Shown here: positions 7,810 through 13,236 of the stretch, in pieces
Numbering within the stretch: position 1 is the stretch's first letter
Layout of the letters: the number at the start of each line of letters is the position of its first letter
DNA from: an uncultured Clostridia bacterium
GTDB lineage: Bacteria > Bacillota > Clostridia > TANB77 > CAG-508
Assembly: GCA_944393345.1 (NCBI GenBank)
Contig: CALXZW010000034.1
Span: forward strand, 1 to 13,236
Length of the DNA: 13,236 bases
Direction of reading: 5' to 3'
Position numbers and translations under genes: made by a program
The notes under the pieces: model-generated
What the model saw: the letters and a program-made list of their open reading frames with translations, nothing else
What the model was told of the DNA's origin: nothing
The model's database searches: none

Positions 7810-7850
7810 TATATACCCCCTTATTTACAATATACCTACAAGGGTATATA
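7810..7850 (+). promoter_or_regulatory. Predicted CsoR operator with three half-sites
   Basis: ATATACC (7830-7836) and GGTATAT (7843-7849) form a 7-bp dyad with a 6-base centre, lying between and into the promoter boxes. A further half-site TATATACCC (7810-7818) is an exact complement of GGGTATATA (7842-7850). TACC...GGTA dyads of this type are known as CsoR sites in copZA-type promoters, and the first gene codes for a CsoR. The assignment is therefore autoregulation by the Cu(I) sensor; which pair of half-sites is bound is not known. Confidence 0.7.
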
Positions 7851-7852
7851 AT
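7824..7852 (+). promoter_or_regulatory. Promoter of the copper operon
   Basis: TTTACA (7824-7829), a 17-base spacer and a perfect TATAAT (7847-7852). Transcription would start near 7859, only about ten bases before the csoR ATG. The spacer is largely filled by the operator described separately, so a bound repressor would block polymerase. Confidence 0.72.
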
Positions 7853-7868
7853 AATTCTGGTGATAAGA

Positions 7869-8168
7869 ATGGATAAGGAAAAGTATTGTAATAAAAAAAC
7901 TTTTAGAGGAGAAACAGAAAAGAAAAAAATTAATAACAGAATTAATAGGATAGAAGGACAATTACGAGGTGTAAAAAAAATGATCCAAGAAGATGTTTAT
8001 TGTAATGATATATTAATCCAATTATCAGCTATTGAAAAATCAGTTAAGAGTTTGTCTAATTTTATATTAGAAAATCATTTATATAATTGTGTAGCAAATG
8101 ACCTTGAAAATGGCAAGTTAGAAGTAATTGATGAATTGATAAGCTTGTTTAAAAAATTTAATAAATAG
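7869..8168 (+). CDS. csoR: Copper-sensing repressor CsoR
   Basis: All-helical DNA-binding repressor that releases its operator when it binds Cu(I). The Cu ligands are visible: with numbering from the ATG at 7869 they are Cys45, His70 and Cys74, spaced 25 and 4 apart as in characterised CsoR proteins, in the contexts YCND and ENHLYNC. The N-terminal stretch NRINRIEGQLRG is the usual family signature. The start is ambiguous: a GTG at 7860 would add three residues but has no ribosome binding site. The ATG at 7869 has GGTGAT (7859-7864), complementary to the 16S tail, 4 bases upstream; 99 residues result. The gene leads the operon with its own operator upstream and the copZ ribosome binding site overlapping its stop codon. 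RcnR or FrmR-type relatives have a different ligand set, so Cu is the most likely signal. Confidence 0.92.
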   Translation: MDKEKYCNKKTFRGETEKKKINNRINRIEGQLRGVKKMIQEDVYCNDILIQLSAIEKSVKSLSNFILENHLYNCVANDLENGKLEVIDELISLFKKFNK

Positions 8169-8177
8169 GAGGAAAAG

Positions 8178-8387
8178 ATGAAAGAGTTATTAATTAAAGT
8201 TGATGGAATGCATTGCGAAGGGTGTGAAAAAAGAATACAAAATGCTTTAAAAAATTTAGATGAGATTAAAAAAGCAATAGCTAACTATAAAAAGGGCACA
8301 GTTAATATTATATTAAAAAAGGAAATTAGTAAAGTAAAAATAAAAGAAATTATTGAAGATATAGGATTTTTTGTAAAGGAAGATTAA
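8178..8387 (+). CDS. copZ: Copper chaperone CopZ
   Basis: A 69-residue heavy-metal-associated domain that carries Cu(I) in the cytoplasm and delivers it to CopA or CsoR. The metal site is GMHCEGC (10-16), the MxCxxC motif with Cys13 and Cys16. The expected beta-alpha-beta-beta-alpha-beta length is complete. The chain is rich in Lys. AGGAGGA (8167-8173) overlaps the csoR stop codon and sits 4 bases before the ATG, so translation of the two genes is probably linked. The copA ATG follows the stop codon by two bases. Confidence 0.93.
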   Translation: MKELLIKVDGMHCEGCEKRIQNALKNLDEIKKAIANYKKGTVNIILKKEISKVKIKEIIEDIGFFVKED

Positions 8388-8389
8388 TC

Positions 8390-10600
8390 ATGAAAAAGAT
8401 AATTTTATCAATAGATGGAATGACTTGCAGTGCTTGTTCTAATGGTTTAGAAAAATATTTAAACAAACAAAATGGAATAATTTCGGTTAATGTTAATTTG
8501 GTTATGGCAAATGCTTTTATAGAATATGATGAAAAAATATTAACAAAAGAAAAAATTGAAGAACTTATAAAAAAAGCAGGATTTAAAAGTCTTGGAGAAT
8601 TTAAAGAAATAAAAATAGAACAGCAAAATACTAAAAATAAAATAATTTTTATAATTTATACTATATTGGCAATCATATTAATGTACATATCAATGGGGAA
8701 TATGTGGAATATGCCGATGATAAAATTTATAGACATAAATCAAAACCCTATTAACTATAGTATAGTTTTATTTGTTTTTTCAATTGTTTTTATAATATAT
8801 GGATTTGATATTTTAAAAAATGGCTATAAGAATTTAATTCATAAAACACCTAATATGGATACATTAGTAGGATTAGGAGTGTTAAGTAGTTTTTTATATA
8901 GCATATATAATATGTTTCTAATTTTTAAAGGAAATTATGCTGTGATTCATAATTTATATTTTGAGACATCTTCAATGGTAATTTATTTTGTAAAATTAGG
9001 AAGATATTTAGATGGAATAACTAAAGATAAAACAAAAGAGGCAATACAAAAATTAGTAAAGATAACTCCAGAAAAGGCAGTTATAAAAATAAACGGAGAA
9101 GAAAAGGTTGTAACGATTGATGAAGTAAAGAAAGGTAATATTATTATAAGTAAACCAGGAGAAAAAATTTCTGTAGATGGAAAAATTATATTTGGAAATG
9201 CACATTTTGATGAATCTTTTATTACAGGAGAAAGTAAGCCTATTAATAAGACAGTAGGGCAAAAAGTTATAGCGGGAAGTATTAACTATGATGGATATAT
9301 AGAATATGAAGCAGAAAAAATAGGTAAAGAATCTACTATATCTGAAATTATAAAATTGGTAGTAGAAGCAAGTAATGCTAAACCTCCCATTGCTAGAATA
9401 GCAGATATAGTATCAAGTTATTTTGTTCCTACAGTTATAGGCATAGCAATTATTACATTTATTTTCTATTTAATATTAGGCTATGATTTTTCAACTTCTT
9501 TAACTACCTTTATAACTATCTTAGTTGTAGCTTGCCCTTGTAGTTTAGGATTAGCTACACCACTTGCAATAGTTGTATCAGAAGGCTTATGTGCTAGTAA
9601 AGGAATATTAATAAAAAAAGGGGAAGTATTAGAAAATGTTCAAAATGTAGATACAATTGTATTTGATAAAACAGGAACATTAACATATGGAACTCTAAAA
9701 ATAGCAGAAATTAAAAATTATAGTAATATCCAAAATCAAGAATTATTACAAATAATTGGAAGTATAGAAAGCAATTCTAATCATCCGATAGCCAAGACTT
9801 TTATAGAATATTTAGAAAATAATAAAATAAATAAATTAGAAGTTAAAGATTTTGAAAATTTTACAGGTTTAGGCCTTGTTGGAAAAATTAATAACAAAAA
9901 ATATATAATAGGGAATTCTAAAATACTATCAAGATATAATATAGAAAATATATATATTAATGAAGAAAATGAGTTATCTAAAAAAGGAAATAGTATAATT
10001 TATCTTGCAACAGAAAATAGAATAATTGCATTAATTGGTATAAATGATGTTGAAAAGAAAGAAGCAAAAGATGTTATAAAAAAATTAGAGGAAAATAAAA
10101 TTAATGTTATAATGTTAACTGGAGATAATGACAAAACTGCTAAGAAGATTGCATATAATCTTGGAATAAAAAATGTAATTGCAAATGTTTTACCAAATCA
10201 AAAAGCTAATATTATAAAAGAATTAAAAATGAAAAATAAATATGTTATAATGTGTGGAGATGGGATAAATGATAGTCCTGCTTTAGTAACAGCAAATATA
10301 GGAATAAGTGTAAATACAGGTACAGATATAGCAATGGATTCATCTGACGTGATACTAATAAAAAATGATTTAATAAGTTTAATAGAATTAATTAATATAA
10401 GTAAGCAAACAATAAAAATTATAAAGCAGAATTTATTTTGGGCATTTTTTTATAATATATTAATGATTCCTATTAGTATGGGATTATTAAATTGTGTAGG
10501 AATACATATTAATCCTATGATTGCAAGTCTAGCAATGGTACTAAGTAGTTTAACAGTAATATTAAATACATTAAGATTAAAAAATATAAATAGTTTATAA
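8390..10600 (+). CDS. copA: Cu(I)-exporting P-type ATPase CopA
   Basis: Membrane pump that expels Cu(I) from the cytoplasm using ATP. One N-terminal metal-binding domain carries MTCSAC (11-16). P1B-type landmarks follow: TGES of the actuator (279-282), CPC in the transport helix (382-384), phosphorylated DKTGT (426-430), the HP pair (465-466), TGDN (577-580) and GDGINDS (623-629). The Cu(I)-specific residues of the last two helices are present: YN (688-689) and MVLSS (716-720). At 736 residues it is a usual size for a one-domain CopA. Hydrophobic segments lie near 84-102, 121-145, 155-180, 186-203, 341-365, 370-395, 681-700 and 708-727. AAAGGA (8375-8380) lies inside the end of copZ, two bases separating the genes. 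The product is almost certainly a Cu(I) pump; silver would be a possible second substrate. Confidence 0.96.
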   Translation: MKKIILSIDGMTCSACSNGLEKYLNKQNGIISVNVNLVMANAFIEYDEKILTKEKIEELIKKAGFKSLGEFKEIKIEQQNTKNKIIFIIYTILAIILMYISMGNMWNMPMIKFIDINQNPINYSIVLFVFSIVFIIYGFDILKNGYKNLIHKTPNMDTLVGLGVLSSFLYSIYNMFLIFKGNYAVIHNLYFETSSMVIYFVKLGRYLDGITKDKTKEAIQKLVKITPEKAVIKINGEEKVVTIDEVKKGNIIISKPGEKISVDGKIIFGNAHFDESFITGESKPINKTVGQKVIAGSINYDGYIEYEAEKIGKESTISEIIKLVVEASNAKPPIARIADIVSSYFVPTVIGIAIITFIFYLILGYDFSTSLTTFITILVVACPCSLGLATPLAIVVSEGLCASKGILIKKGEVLENVQNVDTIVFDKTGTLTYGTLKIAEIKNYSNIQNQELLQIIGSIESNSNHPIAKTFIEYLENNKINKLEVKDFENFTGLGLVGKINNKKYIIGNSKILSRYNIENIYINEENELSKKGNSIIYLATENRIIALIGINDVEKKEAKDVIKKLEENKINVIMLTGDNDKTAKKIAYNLGIKNVIANVLPNQKANIIKELKMKNKYVIMCGDGINDSPALVTANIGISVNTGTDIAMDSSDVILIKNDLISLIELINISKQTIKIIKQNLFWAFFYNILMIPISMGLLNCVGIHINPMIASLAMVLSSLTVILNTLRLKNINSL

Positions 10601-10615
10601 AAGGAGAAAAATTAA

Positions 10616-11503
10616 ATGAAAACAGAAAAAAATATTTTAATTGCATTTATTTTAAATATATCTTTTTCAATTTTTGAGTTAATAGGAGGATTTTTTACAA
10701 ACAGTATAGCAATTTTTTCAGATGCTATACACGATTTAGGAGATGCATTAAGTATAGGAATTTCATTTGTTTTAGAGAAAAAAAGCAAAAAAAAGCCAGA
10801 TGAAAAATATACTTATGGATATGCTAGATATTCTATACTTGGAGCTCTTATAACTACTATGGTGTTAACAATAGGTTCCATCTTTGTTATATTAGGAGGA
10901 ATAAATAGAATAATTGTTCCAGAAAAGATAAATTATAATGGCATGATTATTTTTGCAATATTTGGTGTAATTGTTAATTTTCTTGCAGCATATTTTACGA
11001 AAGAAGGAGAATCAATAAATCAAAAAGCAGTAAATTTGCATATGCTTGAAGATGTAATGGGTTGGATAATAGTTTTAATTGGTTCGATTTTAATGAAATA
11101 TACAGATATATCAATAATTGATTCAATTATGTCTATTGGAGTTGCTATTTATATACTTATTAATGCATTTAAAAATTTCAAAGAAATTTTAGATTTATTT
11201 TTAGAGAAACTTCCAAAGAATATATCAATAGAAGAAGTAAAGAAACATTTAAATAATATTAAAGATGTAATAGGAGTACATCATATTCATATATGGAGTA
11301 TCGATGGAAATACAAATTATGCAACATTGCATATTGTTACAGAATCTAAAAATATATGTGAGTTAAAGGGAAAAATAAAAGATGAACTTAAAAATCTAGG
11401 AATAAGTCATACTACAATAGAAATTGAAGGAAAAGATGATAAATGTAATGAAGAAGAATGTAATGTAAATTCAATACATATAAAACATTTGCATCATCAT
11501 TAA
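10616..11503 (+). CDS. CDF-family divalent metal exporter, zinc type
   Basis: A 295-residue cation diffusion facilitator, a proton-driven dimeric exporter in the cytoplasmic membrane. Six hydrophobic helices are followed by a cytoplasmic domain with VHHIHIW (221-227). The transport-site ligands are HxxxD in helix 2 (His39, Asp43) and HxxxD in helix 5 (His142, Asp146); this pattern goes with Zn (also Cd, Co) rather than Mn or Fe. The extreme C-terminus carries Cys277, Cys282 and a His cluster ending HIKHLHHH, which may bind metal; zinc CDFs more often carry such clusters between helices 4 and 5. AAGGAG lies 9 bases before the ATG and 15 bases after the copA stop, so it is part of the CsoR-controlled transcript. 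Joint induction of Cu and Zn efflux is inferred. Confidence 0.9.
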   Translation: MKTEKNILIAFILNISFSIFELIGGFFTNSIAIFSDAIHDLGDALSIGISFVLEKKSKKKPDEKYTYGYARYSILGALITTMVLTIGSIFVILGGINRIIVPEKINYNGMIIFAIFGVIVNFLAAYFTKEGESINQKAVNLHMLEDVMGWIIVLIGSILMKYTDISIIDSIMSIGVAIYILINAFKNFKEILDLFLEKLPKNISIEEVKKHLNNIKDVIGVHHIHIWSIDGNTNYATLHIVTESKNICELKGKIKDELKNLGISHTTIEIEGKDDKCNEEECNVNSIHIKHLHHH

Positions 11504-11605
11504 ATTATCCTACTAGTCAAAATATTTTTTGCTATTATTGAACAAGGAATATTTCTCATAGGAGAACTATATATATAAAATTATAATTTATAGATTGGGG
11601 TATGT

Positions 11606-12502
11606 ATGGAAAAGAGAGAAAAGAAAATAATTTTATTTTCATTGTTTGCTGGAATAGTTTTGCTTAGTGTAGGGATAATAATGTCAATAAAAACTAATTC
11701 TCAAGCGATGTTAATGGATGCCTTGTATGATGGAGTGGATATAATAATTGTTATTTTAACACTATTTTTAATTAGATTATATCATAGACCTATATCAGAA
11801 AAGAAACCATTTGGATTTTCTCAACTAGAATCATTTTTTCTTTTAGTTAAAACATTTATGATTATAATACTTAATTTAAGTATTATAATCAATTCTATTA
11901 TTCTGATTATAGATGGAGGAAAAGAAATAGATGTTGCAACTATAGCTTTTTTTCAATTTATACTGTTCATAGGAAATTTAATTACATGGATAATAATAAG
12001 GCATAGTAATAAAAAAATAAATTCACCAACAATAAAGATAGAAATATTAGCTTGGAAATTTGATATGATTTATAGTTTAGGTTTATCATTTGCATTTTTT
12101 ATAATACAATTTTTAGAGAATACTAGTTTTAAGAATATTATTCTTTATTTCGATCAAATTATTGTTATTATAAGTAGCATTATAATATTACCAGACTTAT
12201 TGAAAGTTTTAAAAGAAAATATAACTACTGTTTTGCTATTTGCACCAAATGAAAAAATAATAGATGAAATAAAAAACATAGTGAAGAAAAACTTAATAAA
12301 TACAGATATGGAAATTGTACATTATGATATCATTAAAACAGGAAGGAAGTTTTGGATATCTATTTACTTTAAAACAGATAATAATATAGTAGATATAAAT
12401 CAATTAAAAGAAAAAACTATGTTATGCTCAAAACAATTAAATGAAAAAATAGGAAAAGCATATTTTGAATTAGTTCCAGATGTAGAAAATTATTATAATT
12501 AG
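11606..12502 (+). CDS. Divergent CDF-like cation transporter
   Basis: A 298-residue membrane protein with about six hydrophobic helices (near 8-27, 37-56, 76-102, 110-131, 154-170, 178-197) and a C-terminal cytoplasmic domain, the CDF layout. Helix 2 has DxxxD (Asp38, Asp42). In helix 5 the usual His or Asp four residues before the conserved Asp is replaced: AWKFD (149-153) leaves Ala149 with Trp150 and Asp153. From memory this resembles the COG3965 branch of predicted cation transporters, where a Trp and Met precede the Asp. Metal specificity cannot be assigned; fewer ligands could mean another metal or altered coupling. A 102-base gap separates it from the previous CDF gene. The ribosome binding site is weak (GGGG at 11597-11600). 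It may be the last gene of the copper operon or have its own promoter. Confidence 0.72.
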   Translation: MEKREKKIILFSLFAGIVLLSVGIIMSIKTNSQAMLMDALYDGVDIIIVILTLFLIRLYHRPISEKKPFGFSQLESFFLLVKTFMIIILNLSIIINSIILIIDGGKEIDVATIAFFQFILFIGNLITWIIIRHSNKKINSPTIKIEILAWKFDMIYSLGLSFAFFIIQFLENTSFKNIILYFDQIIVIISSIIILPDLLKVLKENITTVLLFAPNEKIIDEIKNIVKKNLINTDMEIVHYDIIKTGRKFWISIYFKTDNNIVDINQLKEKTMLCSKQLNEKIGKAYFELVPDVENYYN

Positions 12503-12510
12503 TAATTTTG

Positions 12511-12528
12511 AAATCTGATATCAGATTT
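12511..12528. repeat. Perfect 18-bp palindrome after the second CDF gene
   Basis: AAATCTGAT joined directly to its complement ATCAGATTT, with no spacer, 8 bases after the CDF stop codon. No T run follows, so it is a weak terminator candidate. It lies close to the point where base composition shifts. Confidence 0.6.
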
Positions 12529-12597
12529 ATCAAGCTAAGAATAATTATGTTAATATTCGCAAATTTCTCTTACATTTATGGACCCCCAAAAATAGCG

Positions 12598-12635
12598 AAA
12601 AAGCTCGACAAGGTATGAACCATATCGAGCTTTTT
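12598..12635. terminator. Bidirectional terminator between converging genes
   Basis: A perfect 11-bp inverted repeat (12598-12608 with 12625-12635), core AGCTCGA and TCGAGCT, is flanked by A5 on one side and T5 on the other, with a 16-base loop. It can end the metal operon on the + strand and the transglutaminase-like gene on the - strand. Confidence 0.85.
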
Positions 12636-12639
12636 GCTT

Positions 12640-13131
12640 TTATACACCTTCCTCCAAAATTTCAATAGGATGTGATAAAAACCCCTTAAAGAATAATTCA
12701 TTTTCATACTCTCCATAGGGATCAAATAAGCAAATTCTACCTTGCGTTAAAGCATAGTGATCGATTGGTATATCGAAGTATTCTCCTTTTCCTGTTTTTA
12801 CAGTTTCAACCGGGTCAGCGATGTATCTTTTTCCATCTTTCAGATAGCAAACGCTGACATGGTTGTCCGTCTTTTTGTGGGTAACAGAATTTTCCTCTTT
12901 TGTGATTGCGATATAACATTCAACATTATGCTCACGCAACTTAGCAAAAAGAGTCATCCCGTAATGCAAACAACAGCCAACATGATTTTGTGCAACAAAA
13001 TTTGCTTCAATAACGGGGAGTTAAACTGCTTTTACATCGGCAGAGAAGATCTGCATATTATGCTTAGCAGCTGCCTCAAAATCATATTTACATCCAGTTA
13101 CCACTTCGTTATAGATTTTCTCAATGTTCAT
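12640..13131 (-). pseudogene. Transglutaminase-like gene broken by an in-frame stop
   Basis: The frame starts at an ATG (13131-13129) preceded 7 bases upstream by AGGAG (13139-13143) and would code for 163 residues. Codon 37 is TAA (13021-13023); the frame is otherwise open and unshifted. After it come VGCCLHYG (Cys53, Cys54), DNHVSV (His91) and YIADPVE (Asp106), the Cys-His-Asp order of transglutaminase-like cysteine enzymes, which cleave or cross-link amide bonds; the substrate is unknown. No good start codon lies between the stop and the Cys pair: a TTG start at 12969 would give 109 residues and lose the catalytic Cys. A nonsense mutation is therefore the simplest reading; read-through or a sequencing error are alternatives. 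Codon use (GCC, ATC, CTC, AAG) and higher GC differ from all upstream genes, suggesting transfer. Confidence 0.7.
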
Positions 13132-13185
13132 AATGTAGCTCCTATCTGCTTTTAGTTTTTTGTTTATAGGCTTACTATATGTAAA

Positions 13186-13220
13186 ATACACTTGAGATAG
13201 AGTGTATGGATTTTTATTAT
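13186..13220 (+). promoter_or_regulatory. Dyad and possible rightward promoter at the window edge
   Basis: ATACACT (13186-13192) and AGTGTAT (13201-13207) form a perfect 7-bp inverted repeat with an 8-base centre, like a repressor site. On the + strand TTGAGA (13192-13197), 17 bases and TATTAT (13215-13220) make a plausible promoter overlapping the dyad and pointing out of the window. The dyad could equally control the - strand gene, whose start is 55 bases away. Confidence 0.35.
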
Positions 13221-13236
13221 TCTTTTTTCAAAGTAC

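Noticed and set aside
7860..7868. GTG start for csoR
   Set aside because: It lies at the predicted transcription start and has no upstream ribosome binding site; kept only as a leaderless alternative.
11516..11567. Terminator or promoter between the two CDF genes
   Set aside because: Only weak 5-7 bp AT repeats without a T run, and TATAAT at 11582 has no -35 partner; the gap is left unassigned.
12757..13155. A + strand open frame of 132 residues opposite the transglutaminase-like gene
   Set aside because: No ribosome binding site and an unlikely Cys/Phe-rich composition; the opposite strand has a coherent family pattern with catalytic residues.
1..13236. CRISPR arrays, tRNA, rRNA, insertion sequences
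   Set aside because: No regularly spaced repeats, no cloverleaf-like GC-rich segments and no transposase-like frames were seen.

Overview
The window is very AT-rich DNA from a Gram-positive anaerobe, most likely a Clostridia-type Bacillota. Signs of this are the A-rich codon use, strong AAGGAGG-type ribosome binding sites, the TGG-TATAAT style extended -10 promoters, a clostridial-type Rho and a CsoR-controlled copper operon. TGA is used as a stop codon (end of the FIST gene) and tryptophan is written TGG, so the standard bacterial code applies. Species cannot be fixed from the sequence alone. All genes lie on the + strand except the last one.

Region 1 (1-6090) is central and fermentative metabolism. 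It holds a 6-phosphofructokinase, a stand-alone FIST-domain sensor protein, an NAD(P)-dependent aldehyde dehydrogenase, a small membrane-anchored protein of unknown function and an iron-dependent alcohol dehydrogenase very close to lactaldehyde reductase (FucO). The phosphofructokinase and FIST genes each have their own promoter, and the two promoters share an identical 16-bp block ending at the -10 box. The aldehyde dehydrogenase and the reductase could together dismutate lactaldehyde or a similar short aldehyde to an acid and an alcohol while balancing NAD(H).

Region 2 (6091-7716) is a single gene for transcription termination factor Rho, with its own promoter, a leader of about 170 nt and a clear intrinsic terminator.

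Region 3 (7800-12502) is a metal-resistance cluster: csoR, copZ, copA, a zinc-type CDF exporter with a His-rich tail, and a divergent second CDF-like protein. A CsoR-like operator lies inside the promoter spacer. CsoR would sense Cu(I), CopZ would carry it and CopA would export it; the CDF proteins extend the cluster to a second divalent metal.

Region 4 (about 12550-13236) differs in base and codon use (less AT-rich) and runs on the - strand. It holds a transglutaminase-like cysteine-protease-fold gene with catalytic Cys, His and Asp candidates retained but an in-frame TAA at codon 37. The gene is read here as a recently broken, probably acquired gene. A dyad and a possible outward promoter sit at the right edge. 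No tRNA, rRNA, CRISPR array or insertion sequence was found.
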